From Amycolatopsis pittospori (GTDB lineage Bacteria; Actinomycetota; Actinomycetes; Mycobacteriales; Pseudonocardiaceae), in NCBI RefSeq assembly GCF_013870525.1, contig NZ_JACBXD010000030.1, positions 21,240-85,239 on the forward strand: DNA of 64,000 bases, written 5' to 3'. Shown here piece after piece: positions 42,151 to 50,474 of this stretch (positions are counted from its first letter, which is position 1; each line of letters starts with the position of its first letter). Under the pieces are notes generated by a model. The model had not been told where the DNA came from. It made no database searches and was given only the letters and a program-made list of their open reading frames with translations. Both the position numbers and the translations under genes were made by a program.

Positions 42151-42193
42151 GAAAGGGCCGGTCAGGACGTCCCCCGTCCTGACCGGCCCTTTC
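42151..42193. terminator. Bidirectional terminator after trmB
   Basis: GAAAGGGCCGGTCAGGACG (42151-42169) and its exact complement at 42175-42193, loop of five bases, with T-rich ends on both sides, between convergent genes. The rest of 42194-42356 holds nothing recognisable. Confidence 0.85.
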
Positions 42194-42356
42194 GCACACC
42201 CCCGAACTCCGGGATGCCCCCTGCGCATCCCCGGCGCCCGTTCGTCCCTCCCCCGACAGAGGGACGACCGGGCCGCCCGGCTCGTGGGTGGTACCACCGA
42301 CTCCACCCACGAGACCTGTCCGCCCCGGCGCCATGACGCCATTCGGGCGAACCTTC

Positions 42357-44624
42357 TTACTCGTCGGCCAGAGGCTCCGACTGCACCCGCTTGAGCGCCG
42401 GGGTCGAGACGGATGCCCCGAGCAACGCCACCCCGATTCCCAGCACCACGGGCGCCAGCAGCCACGGGCTCAGCACCACAGGGTCCTTTTCGACCATGCT
42501 GTAGAGCCCCACGCCGACTCCGATCCCGACCACCCCCGCGCCGAGGGTCGCCACCATCGCGGGCAGGGCGGCCTCCATCCGCAGCGCCCTCGCCAGCACC
42601 CGGACCGGTGTCCCGGCCGCGATGAGCGCCCCGAAGGTGCGACGGCGGTCCATCACCGAACCGGCGGTCGCCACGGCCGCGCTGCAGCCCGCGAGGACCC
42701 CGGCCGCGATCAGGCCGATCACGGTGACGCGCCGCAGGTCGGCGAGTTCCTGCTGCTGGCTGATCATGTGCAGGCCCCGGCTGCCGACCTCTTCACCCGG
42801 CGCCGCCTCGACCAGCGCGGTCCGCACGACCTCGGCGTTCGCCGGGGTCGTCGGCACCACCACGTCGAGGTACTTCGACGTGATCCCGGCAGGCACCAGG
42901 GCCGGGTCGACGACGATCACGCTCGACGTGTCCTTCTCGGACTCCCGGTAGACGTTCACCGGAACGTTCGCGCCGAGCGGCAGGCCCGCCTGGTCGTACT
43001 CCGGGGTGACCCGGTACTTCGAAGGGTCGAGCGTGTAGGTGCTGTAGATCCCCGGCTCCGGACGGCACGAGCCGGCGAGGTTCACCCGCATCAGCTTCGA
43101 GGCGTCCTCGCAGGTCGCCACGAAGGCCCGCTGCAGCGACTGGGTGCCGTCCGAGCGCATCTCCCCGCTGGCCAGGTAGACCGTGCCGATGGCGACGGCC
43201 TTGTCCGGCACACCCTGCTTCGCGAGCGACGCGTTCGTCTGGTCGACCATCTGCTGGACGTGGGTCGCGTCGGCGTTGGCGTAGAGGACGTTGTCCTTGA
43301 AGGACCGCCCGCCGCCCGCCATCGATTCGAACGACGGCAGCAGCGTCAGCGCCATCGAACCGGTGAACACCGCGAGCACCACACCCGCCGTGGCGCGGTA
43401 GGCGCCCTTGGGGTCGTCGCGGAGCCTGCGACCGGCCAGCAGCGAGGCGGGTTTGCGCCAGATCCGGACGAAGGTGCCGCCCACCGCCGAGGTGACCCAC
43501 GGTCCGATGATCGCGGCGGATCCGACCAGCAGGAACAGGCCGCCCATCACCATCCCCATGCTGGCTTCGTCCTGGCTGACCGCGAAGAGGAAGAAGGCGC
43601 CGGCCACCGGGACCGCGAGCAGACGCCACCAGTGCAGCGGTTTGCGAGCGTGCGCCGAGGCCGCGAACAGCGGCGTCTTCAATACCCGGCGGATACCGAG
43701 GACACCGGCGAGGACGACCAGCAGCGGGATCACCACCGCGACCGCGATGGTCGAGCCCACGGAGAGGCTGAAGTCCGACGCCTGCCAGGTCCCGCCGCCC
43801 CATGAGACGAACGTCGAGAGCCCTTGCAGTGCCGGTGCGACGAGGATGCCGAGCAGCGCGCCGACGACCGCGGACAACGCGGTTTCGGCGGCGACGATCT
43901 TCGTCACCTGGCCGGGAGTCGCCCCGGCGAGCCGCAGCGCCGCCATCCTCAGCTCACGCCGGGCGGCGGTGAGCCGGGCCGACGACGCGACGAGCACCAG
44001 GCTCGGCACGAGAAGGACGATGACGCCGACCCAGGCGAGCAGTTCGAGCAGCGGGTCGGGCTTGGCCTCCTTGTTGGGGAAGCCGTCCGCGGCCTGCGCC
44101 GACTGCGGCATCGACTCGGGCGTGTGGCCGACGACGGCGACCAGCTGCTCCGGGTACATCAAGGACTCGGGTCCGAGCGCGTCGACGAGCTTGCCGAACC
44201 GGTCCCCGAGCTGGTTCTGCGGCGTCGACTGGATCAGTTTCCCCAGTGCGGGCGAAACGATCGCCTCACCGGGGCCGGGCAGCTTCGGGATGCCCGGCGG
44301 GAGGCTGAGCATCGGCGAGTTGCCGGTCTGCGCGATGTCGACGCGGGTGATCTCGAGGTCGCCGGTGTAGTCCTTGTTCGCCGCCATCAGCAGCGGCCCC
44401 TGCGGCTTGGCCGACTCGCCGGGGGCGGAACTCGAGCTGTAGTTGTAGCTGTAGACGTCCTGCCAGATCGCCCGCTGCGAGCGGGCCTGCGTGGCACCCG
44501 GGAGGGAGGCCAGCAGGAGCACCAGACTGGTCGCGACGGCGACCCCGACCGCGGTGAGGATGGCCGACGTGCGGGTCCGGCGGTCGACCCGGAGCACCCG
44601 CATGGCCAGCTGGAAGCTGTTCAT
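42357..44624 (-). CDS. FtsX/MacB-type ABC permease
   Basis: 755 residues. N-terminal helix LTAVGVAVATSLVLLLASLPG, then a large extracellular region, then two groups of membrane helices around residues 195-310 (LAWVGVIVLLVPSLVLVAS, VVGALLGILVAP, SVGSTIAVAVVIPLLVVLAGVLGI) and at the C-terminus (ALPAMVATLGAGVVGIGVGVGL, LLAPVVLGIGVALLGASVS). FtsX domains are found in both halves, the usual layout of actinobacterial large permeases. Start and stop overlap the ATPase gene by a base. It is divergent from a sensor kinase, as in cell-envelope stress exporters. Confidence 0.85.
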   Translation of the reverse strand: MNSFQLAMRVLRVDRRTRTSAILTAVGVAVATSLVLLLASLPGATQARSQRAIWQDVYSYNYSSSSAPGESAKPQGPLLMAANKDYTGDLEITRVDIAQTGNSPMLSLPPGIPKLPGPGEAIVSPALGKLIQSTPQNQLGDRFGKLVDALGPESLMYPEQLVAVVGHTPESMPQSAQAADGFPNKEAKPDPLLELLAWVGVIVLLVPSLVLVASSARLTAARRELRMAALRLAGATPGQVTKIVAAETALSAVVGALLGILVAPALQGLSTFVSWGGGTWQASDFSLSVGSTIAVAVVIPLLVVLAGVLGIRRVLKTPLFAASAHARKPLHWWRLLAVPVAGAFFLFAVSQDEASMGMVMGGLFLLVGSAAIIGPWVTSAVGGTFVRIWRKPASLLAGRRLRDDPKGAYRATAGVVLAVFTGSMALTLLPSFESMAGGGRSFKDNVLYANADATHVQQMVDQTNASLAKQGVPDKAVAIGTVYLASGEMRSDGTQSLQRAFVATCEDASKLMRVNLAGSCRPEPGIYSTYTLDPSKYRVTPEYDQAGLPLGANVPVNVYRESEKDTSSVIVVDPALVPAGITSKYLDVVVPTTPANAEVVRTALVEAAPGEEVGSRGLHMISQQQELADLRRVTVIGLIAAGVLAGCSAAVATAGSVMDRRRTFGALIAAGTPVRVLARALRMEAALPAMVATLGAGVVGIGVGVGLYSMVEKDPVVLSPWLLAPVVLGIGVALLGASVSTPALKRVQSEPLADE

Positions 44625-45319
44625 CAGGCAGCCAACCTCGTCGCGATCAGGCCGTCGCGGATGGAGACCGTCCTCGGCATGGCTTCGGCGAGTTCGCGGT
44701 CGTGGGTCACCACGATCACCGCGGCGCCGCTGTCCGCGGCCGCCACGAGCAGCGCGTCCATGGTGGCGCGGCCGGTGCGGGTGTCGAGCGCGCCGGTCGG
44801 CTCGTCGGCGAAGATCACCTTCGGCCGGTGCGTCAGCGCCCGTGCGATCGCGACGCGCTGCGCCTCACCGCCGGAAAGCTCGCCGGGGCGGCGCTTTTCC
44901 TTGCCTTCGAGGCCGAGCTTCGCGAGCCATTCACGGCCGGCGTCGATGGATTCCTTACGCCCCTTGCCACTCAGCAGCGAAGGCAGCGCGACGTTCTCTT
45001 CGGCGCTCAATTCGGCGACGAGCATCCCGGACTGGAACACGAAACCGAACTCGGAACGGCGGAGTTCGCTGCGCTTGCGCTCGTTGAGCTGATCGATCCG
45101 CTGCCCGGACAGGAAGATCTGCCCGGAATCGGCGCGGAGGATCCCCGCGAGCACGTGCAGCAGGGAGGTCTTGCCCGAACCGGACGGCCCGACGATGGCG
45201 ACCGCGTCACCCGCCTGGATGTCGATGTCGATCCCGGCCAGCGCGTACTGCGTGCCGTACCGCTTCACCAGCCCCCGGCCCGAAAGCACCGGCTGCCCTG
45301 TCCACTGTGGATCTACCAC
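44624..45319 (-). CDS. MacB/LolD-type ABC ATPase
   Basis: 231 residues, GTG start. Walker A GPSGSGKTSLL, signature LSGGEAQRVAIARAL, Walker B VIFADEPTGALD and switch VTHDRELAEAMP are intact, all in the MacB/LolD subfamily style. It energises the FtsX-type permease encoded next. The divergent two-component system at 45496 is its likely regulator. Confidence 0.93.
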   Translation of the reverse strand: MVDPQWTGQPVLSGRGLVKRYGTQYALAGIDIDIQAGDAVAIVGPSGSGKTSLLHVLAGILRADSGQIFLSGQRIDQLNERKRSELRRSEFGFVFQSGMLVAELSAEENVALPSLLSGKGRKESIDAGREWLAKLGLEGKEKRRPGELSGGEAQRVAIARALTHRPKVIFADEPTGALDTRTGRATMDALLVAAADSGAAVIVVTHDRELAEAMPRTVSIRDGLIATRLAA

Positions 45320-45495
45320 CGTGAGTCTCCCTTGTCGCTCGTGTTGCGCTTCGGGACAAAGCTTCGCTGTGAACCACCTGTGTCCACTTCAGGCAGACGG
45401 CCAGTGCTGATCACGCCCGCATCGGCCGATCGGCCGAGGGTGGTCGAGCCGTCCGGCCAAGGTGCGGACGGCCATGGATCCTCTACCGTCACGGT

Positions 45496-47271
45496 GTGAC
45501 AGCAGGTCCACCCCAGAACAACCTCTACGCACGCGCGGGTTCGCTCGTGCGCCGTCTCGGCATGCCCACGGTCGTGCTGTTGGCGGCGCTCGTCTTCGAC
45601 CTGTTCTTCATCACGGACGCCTCGTTCGACCAGGCCGGCCGCAAGGGCATCGATCTTCTGCTGTTCCCGGGCATCTTCGCGATGGTGTTCTGCGCGCTCT
45701 GGGCGCAGCGAAGGGCCGCGGTCGCCGCCGTGGCCGCCTCGGTCGTACTGGTGTCCTACACGCTGTTCATCCAGTACTACGACGTCCCGACCTATTCGAG
45801 CGTGCTCGCGCACCTGTCCATCACCGAGGTGGTGGCCGGGGTGGAGATCCTGTTCTACGCCGCGCGCCGGGCCAAGGCGGGTGTCGCGTTCGCGGTGATC
45901 AGCGGTCTGGTGATCGCGACCCTGGTCGCGGTGTCCGGCCGGTACTACTACGGCTCCAACTCGAACAGCACCATGGCGCAGGCGATGTTGTTCGGCAGCG
46001 TCCTGCTCGTCACCACGCTGGCCTTCGCGATCCCCGGCCGTGACCGGGATTCGAATCCACGCCGCTACGACCGGCTGCAGAAGGTCAACAAACTGGTGAT
46101 GGGCCAATGGCCGCTCATCGGCCTGCTCAGCCTGACACTGCTCTTGGAGTTCGGCTTCACCTACGAGAGCTCGGCGCGCGGCTTCCCCGTGCTGATCTGC
46201 TCGATCATCGCCGCGGTGATCGCGGTCGCCGCCCCGCGCCGTCCCGGTGACGCGATGATCGGGCTCGCCGCGGTCATCCTGCTTTCGGCGTTGGTGACGC
46301 CGTTCCTCCGGCTCAGGTACGACTACGCGATGCCGGGCGGTGTGCCCGGCACGCAGGTGGTCGCGGGGATGGGCGCGGTCATCGCGCTGGTCCGTTCGGC
46401 CGGGCTGAGCCGTTCGGCGCCGCGGATCGCCGGGCTCGCCGGGGTGGTGGCGGTGGCCTCGGTGATCAACGCCGTCCGGCCGGGCCCCACCCTGATGACC
46501 CAACCGGACATGATCGCCACGCTCGTGGTCGCGGCGCTGCTGCTGCTCGGCATCTCGGTGGCGATCGGGCTGATGCTGCGATCCCGGGATTCGGAGCGCA
46601 CGCAGGTCATCCAGTCGGCGATCTCCGACGCGCAGACGTCGGAGCGGATGGCCCTCGCGCGGGAACTGCACGACGTCGTCGCCCACCACGTGACCGGGAT
46701 CGTCGTGCAGGCACAGGCGGCGAAGATGATGGGCGAGAAGAACCCGCAGGTCGCGGTCGAGGCGATGGGCCGGATCGAGGACGCCGGGGTGGAGGCGCTC
46801 GCGGCCATGCGGCGGCTCGTGCGGAGTATGCGCGGGGACGCCCCCGCGGGCAGCAGCGAGTTCAGCGAGCAGGCCACCACCGATCTCGCGGCGGACCTCC
46901 GGACACTGATCGAACGGTCGAACCACGGCGTGAAGACGTCGATGAAGCTCGAACTGCCGTCGAACGTGCCGCACGAGGTCGGGCGGTCGGCGTTGCGGCT
47001 GGTGCAGGAATCGCTGACGAACGTCGGCAAGCACGCGGCCAACGCGAAGGAAGCCCTGGTCATCGCCGAGGTCTCCGGCCAGGAACTGCACATCCAGGTG
47101 ACCGACGACGGACGAGGGCAGGAGCGCCGTCCGGCCGGCGGGTCGGGCGGCTACGGTCTGATCGGCATGCGCGAACGCGTCGCCCTGCTGCACGGCCGGC
47201 TTTCCGCCGGACGCGCGCCGGGCGGCGGATGGCGTGTCGAGGCTTGGCTACCACTTGAAGGAGAAGAGTGA
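45496..47271 (+). CDS. NarL-type sensor histidine kinase with many membrane helices
   Basis: 591 residues. About ten to eleven membrane helices fill residues 22-365, with little extracellular loop, followed by the HisKA_3 motif LARELHDVVAHHVTGIVVQAQAA (His392) and an ATPase domain (LRLVQESLTNVGKHA, VTDDGRGQERRP, GGYGLIGMRERVALLHG). It overlaps the response regulator by 4 bp. A heavily membrane-embedded sensor next to an ABC exporter suggests detection of membrane-active compounds. Confidence 0.92.
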   Translation: MTAGPPQNNLYARAGSLVRRLGMPTVVLLAALVFDLFFITDASFDQAGRKGIDLLLFPGIFAMVFCALWAQRRAAVAAVAASVVLVSYTLFIQYYDVPTYSSVLAHLSITEVVAGVEILFYAARRAKAGVAFAVISGLVIATLVAVSGRYYYGSNSNSTMAQAMLFGSVLLVTTLAFAIPGRDRDSNPRRYDRLQKVNKLVMGQWPLIGLLSLTLLLEFGFTYESSARGFPVLICSIIAAVIAVAAPRRPGDAMIGLAAVILLSALVTPFLRLRYDYAMPGGVPGTQVVAGMGAVIALVRSAGLSRSAPRIAGLAGVVAVASVINAVRPGPTLMTQPDMIATLVVAALLLLGISVAIGLMLRSRDSERTQVIQSAISDAQTSERMALARELHDVVAHHVTGIVVQAQAAKMMGEKNPQVAVEAMGRIEDAGVEALAAMRRLVRSMRGDAPAGSSEFSEQATTDLAADLRTLIERSNHGVKTSMKLELPSNVPHEVGRSALRLVQESLTNVGKHAANAKEALVIAEVSGQELHIQVTDDGRGQERRPAGGSGGYGLIGMRERVALLHGRLSAGRAPGGGWRVEAWLPLEGEE

Positions 47272-47918
47272 TCCGGGTACTGATCGCCGACGACCAGGAC
47301 ATGGTGCGGATCGGCTTCCGGATGATCCTGGACGCGCAGGACGACATCGAGGTGGTCTCCGACGTGCCGGACGGCGTCTCGGCGGTCGCGAAGGCGCGCG
47401 AACTGCGGCCGGACGTCTGCCTGCTGGACATCCGCATGCCCGGGATCGACGGGCTCGAGGTCACCAAACAGCTGGCCGGCCCGGACGTCGTCGATCCGCT
47501 GAAGGTGGTGGTGGTCACGACGTTCGACCTGGACGAGTACGTGCACACCGCGCTGCGGAACGGCGCGAGCGGATTCCTGCTGAAGGACGCCGGGCCCGCG
47601 TTGCTGATCGAAGCGGTGCGCGCGGCCGCGCGCGGCGACGCGCTGGTCTCGCCGCAGATCACCGTCCGGCTGCTGAAGCATTTCGACGGCGGGACCGTGA
47701 AACGCGACGTCAGCCCGCCTTCGGAGCCGCTGACCGCGCGCGAGATGGACGTGGTGAAGGCGGCCGCGAAGGGGCTGACGAACACCGAGATCGGCACCGA
47801 GCTGTTCCTGTCGCTGTCGACGGTGAAGACGCATCTGGCGTCCGTGCAGGGCAAGATCGGTGCGCGGAACCGGGTGGAGATCGCGGCTTGGGCATGGCGA
47901 AGCGGCGTCGTGGACTGA
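47268..47918 (+). CDS. NarL/LuxR-type response regulator
   Basis: 216 residues. Receiver: IADDQDMVRIGF, Asp54 in CLLDIRMPGIDG, GFLLKDAGP. LuxR helix-turn-helix: LTAREMDVVKAAAKGLTNTEIGTELFLSLSTVKTHLASVQGKI. It is the partner of the kinase upstream, and the probable target is the divergent ABC exporter. It is a paralogue of the regulator at 34191. Confidence 0.94.
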   Translation: MIRVLIADDQDMVRIGFRMILDAQDDIEVVSDVPDGVSAVAKARELRPDVCLLDIRMPGIDGLEVTKQLAGPDVVDPLKVVVVTTFDLDEYVHTALRNGASGFLLKDAGPALLIEAVRAAARGDALVSPQITVRLLKHFDGGTVKRDVSPPSEPLTAREMDVVKAAAKGLTNTEIGTELFLSLSTVKTHLASVQGKIGARNRVEIAAWAWRSGVVD

Positions 47919-47933
47919 AAGTAAGCTCCCTTC

Positions 47934-49241
47934 ATGCAACGCCGTTTCCACGCTCCTGTCGTACTCCCCGCCGACCCCGCTTGCTCGCTGCTGCGTGACG
48001 CCGTCGTCGACGTTGACGAAGCGGGGCGTATCGCCCATGTCGGGCCCGCCTCCCAGGCGCCCGAAACGTCCGCTCCCGTGACCCGGTTGAGCGGAATCCT
48101 CCTGCCCGGCCTGGTCAACGCGCACGCGCACAGCCCGATGACGCTGCTGCGCGGCATGGGCGGCGACCTGCCGCTGCTGCGCTGGCTGAGCGAGATCATC
48201 TGGCCCACCGAGGCGAAGCTGAAGCCCGCCGACATCCGGACCGGCATGCTGCTGGGTTCGGTCGAGATGCTGCGTCACGGTGTCACGACCAGCGCGGAGA
48301 TGTACTTCGAAGGCGAGCAGCTCGCCGACGCGGTGCTCACCACCGGCGGCCGGGTGATCCTCGGCCCGCCGATCATGGAACTGCCGGGAATGGACTGGCG
48401 CGCGATGCTGAAGAGCGTCGAACGCTGGATCGACACCGACGGCCTGCGGTTCGGCCCCGGCGAGCGGATCGAGGTCGGCTACGGGCCGCACTCGGCGTAC
48501 ATGCTGAACGAAGAGGCGCTGCGCGCGACCGCGGAATCGGCGGCCGAACGGGGCGCGCTGGTGCAGATCCACGTGGCCGAAGCGGCACTCGAAGACGTCA
48601 AACAGCGCGAGGAGCACGGCTCGGTGCCCGCGCTGCTGGAGAAGGTCGGGATGCTGCGGGGCCGGACGCTGGCCGCGCACGCCATCCACCTGTCCGACGA
48701 GGACATCGCGCTGTTCGCCGCCCGAGGCGTCGGCATGGCGCACTGCCCGGGCTCGAACGCGAAACTCGCTTCGGGCATCGCGCGGGTGACGGACCTCCGG
48801 AAGGCAGGCGTCGCCGTCGGCCTCGGCACGGACGGCCCGGCGTCGAACGACGACATCGACCTGTGGGAAGAACTGCAGCTCTCGGCGATGTTCGCGCGGC
48901 TCGCGACCGGCGAATCGACCGTGCTGACCGCCGCCGACGCGTTCCTGCTCGGCACCCGCGGCGGCGCCGACGCACTGGGCCGCACCGACATCGGCGTGCT
49001 CGAAACCGGCCGATGGGCCGACATGGTGCACGTCGACCTCGACGACCCGGCCTTCGCCGCCGGCATCGACGTCCCCGACGAGCAACTGCTCTCGAACCTC
49101 GTATGGGCCGCCGGCTCACGCCGCGTCCGCGACGTGTGGGTGGCAGGCGACCAGGTCGTCGGCGACGGTGAATCCCTGCGCGTCGACCGCGCCAAGGTGC
49201 AGGCCGAAGTCGCCGAAACCTCGGCACGGCTGCGCTCTTAA
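47934..49241 (+). CDS. Amidohydrolase (nucleoside/SAH-deaminase-like)
   Basis: 435 residues. Metal-binding motif GLVNAHAHSPMTLLRG (His64, His66), then QIHVAEAALEDV (His), AHAIHLSDEDIALFAARGVGMAHCPGSNAKLASG and catalytic GLGTDGPASNDDIDLWEE (Asp). This matches the MtaD/SsnA/TRZ branch of metal-dependent deaminases acting on adenosine-like or guanine-like substrates. Exact specificity is not determinable. It starts 15 nt after the response regulator and may be read through from it. A dispersed repeat element begins 13 nt after its stop. Confidence 0.85.
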   Translation: MQRRFHAPVVLPADPACSLLRDAVVDVDEAGRIAHVGPASQAPETSAPVTRLSGILLPGLVNAHAHSPMTLLRGMGGDLPLLRWLSEIIWPTEAKLKPADIRTGMLLGSVEMLRHGVTTSAEMYFEGEQLADAVLTTGGRVILGPPIMELPGMDWRAMLKSVERWIDTDGLRFGPGERIEVGYGPHSAYMLNEEALRATAESAAERGALVQIHVAEAALEDVKQREEHGSVPALLEKVGMLRGRTLAAHAIHLSDEDIALFAARGVGMAHCPGSNAKLASGIARVTDLRKAGVAVGLGTDGPASNDDIDLWEELQLSAMFARLATGESTVLTAADAFLLGTRGGADALGRTDIGVLETGRWADMVHVDLDDPAFAAGIDVPDEQLLSNLVWAAGSRRVRDVWVAGDQVVGDGESLRVDRAKVQAEVAETSARLRS

Positions 49242-49254
49242 CTCACCTACCCAG

Positions 49255-49373
49255 CCCCCCACCCGTCCCAGGGGGCGGCCCCGAGGCCAGTCTATCGGGT
49301 CTCCCTGGCGGGATCGGGGTAAAAGGGCTGGTCAGGGCTGAGTTGTCCACAACGGGGTGGGGCTGTGGACAAC
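49255..49373. repeat. Dispersed ~119-bp element with inverted DnaA-box-like pair, copy 2
   Basis: It opens CCCCCCACCCGTCCCAGGGG and closes with GTTGTCCACA (49342-49351), a 12-nt spacer and TGTGGACAAC (49364-49373), matching copy 1 in order, length and spacing. TATCGGG in the middle is also shared. Confidence 0.7.
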
Positions 49374-49392
49374 TCCGGGGGGCTGAGTGCTC

Positions 49393-49411
49393 CCAAAGTG
49401 GCATTGGGGAC
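49393..49411. repeat. Short dispersed repeat, copy 1
   Basis: CCAAAGTGGCATTGGGGAC, 17 of 19 bases equal to the copy at 49738-49756. A diverged version (CCAATGCCGCGTTGGGG) follows about 20 nt later. Confidence 0.6.
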
Positions 49412-49600
49412 GTTGAGTGCCACCAATGCCGCGTTGGGGCATGGGGGAGCTGGGCGGTGGAGCGCGCGGAACGGCTGGGCGGTGGAGCGAACGCCGCGTT
49501 AGCGAGGGGTAAGTCAACCGTGTCTTGGTTCGGGCGACGTGGTGGCGTGGGCGGCGCTCTCGCGTGCTCAGAGACGGATCTCGCGGGCGCGGCGCACTTC

Positions 49601-49661
49601 GGGTGTTGCGAAAGCCACTTTCACAACCTTCAACGTTGCGAAAGTGGCTTTCGCAACACCC
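49601..49661. repeat. 27-bp-arm hairpin
   Basis: Arms 49601-49627 and 49635-49661 pair at 26 of 27 positions with a 7-nt loop; the core is GCGAAAGCCACTTTC. It lies within gene-free DNA between convergent genes. Confidence 0.75.
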
Positions 49662-49737
49662 GCCGCGCGGCCGGACGCAACGACCGGCGCCGACCACGCC
49701 ACCTTTGCCTTACCCGTCGATAGAACGCTCAGCGTCT

Positions 49738-49756
49738 CCAATGAGGCATTGGGGAC
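49738..49756. repeat. Short dispersed repeat, copy 2
   Basis: CCAATGAGGCATTGGGGAC; it matches the copy at 49393-49411. It lies 18 nt beyond the stop of the SDR gene. Confidence 0.6.
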
Positions 49757-49774
49757 ACCCCGCCCGAGGCGCGG

Positions 49775-50461
49775 CTAGACGAGGCCGCGCGGGCGAAGGG
49801 TCACTTCGGTCGGGTGCGCGTCACCGGTGGCCGAAACGGCGGCGAGGACAGCGTTGGCGACGGATTCGGGGCGCAGGAAGCGTTCCGGCTCGTACGGGCG
49901 GCCTTCGTCGGCGATGATCGCCTGCTGCATCTCGGTGTCCGTGCGCCCGGGGTAGATCGACGTCACCCGGAGCGTCGACTCTTCCTCGCGCAGCGCGTCG
50001 GCGAACGCGCGGACCGCGAACTTGCTCGCCGCGTACGGGCCCCAGCCCGGCCTCGCGCTCTGACCGGCGCCGGAGTTGATCACGACGACATGACCCTTCG
50101 CGGCCCGTAGCGCGGGCAGCAGCTGCCGGGTCAGCGTGACGACGGCGAGCACGTTGACCTCGAAGTTCGCCCGCCAGTCGGCGTCGGTCGCGGTTTCGAC
50201 GGTGCCGAGCCGCGCGACCCCGGCCGAGTGCACCAGCACGTCCAGCTCGCCGAACTCGGCGGTCGCGGCTTCGAGCGCCTCGACGTCGGTCAGGTCGACC
50301 GGCCACGCCCGCGCCCCGGGCAGTGTGCCGGCGAGTTCTCCGAGCGCGGCGGCGTCCCGGCCGCCGAGCAGCAGCCGGTGGGTCGGAGCGAGCGCGTGGG
50401 CGACGGCGGCGCCGATGCCACGGGTGGCACCGGTGACGAGAGCGAGGGGAAGATCAGCCAT
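49775..50461 (-). CDS. Short-chain dehydrogenase/reductase
   Basis: 228 residues, classical SDR: TGATRGIGAAVAHAL at residues 11-25, NSGAG at the Ser position and the YAASKFAVRAF catalytic motif with Tyr and Lys. VHSAGVARLG is the usual cofactor-pocket strand. Substrate and cofactor are undetermined. It ends 14 nt downstream of the AftB-like gene. Confidence 0.88.
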   Translation of the reverse strand: MADLPLALVTGATRGIGAAVAHALAPTHRLLLGGRDAAALGELAGTLPGARAWPVDLTDVEALEAATAEFGELDVLVHSAGVARLGTVETATDADWRANFEVNVLAVVTLTRQLLPALRAAKGHVVVINSGAGQSARPGWGPYAASKFAVRAFADALREEESTLRVTSIYPGRTDTEMQQAIIADEGRPYEPERFLRPESVANAVLAAVSATGDAHPTEVTLRPRGLV

Positions 50462-50474
50462 ACCGCCACGCTAG

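Larger units (their letters stand above)
49242..49774. other. 533-nt gene-free, repeat-rich region
   Basis: It contains, in order, copy 2 of the 119-bp element, short CCAA..GGCATTGGGGAC repeats, a 61-bp hairpin, and a further short repeat, between convergent genes. The open frames here have no ribosome site or domain and run through the hairpins. I see no RNA gene. Confidence 0.7.

Noticed and set aside
49343..49917. Plus-strand frames in the repeat-rich region
   Set aside because: They read through hairpins and repeats and into the antisense of the SDR gene; the composition is not protein-like.
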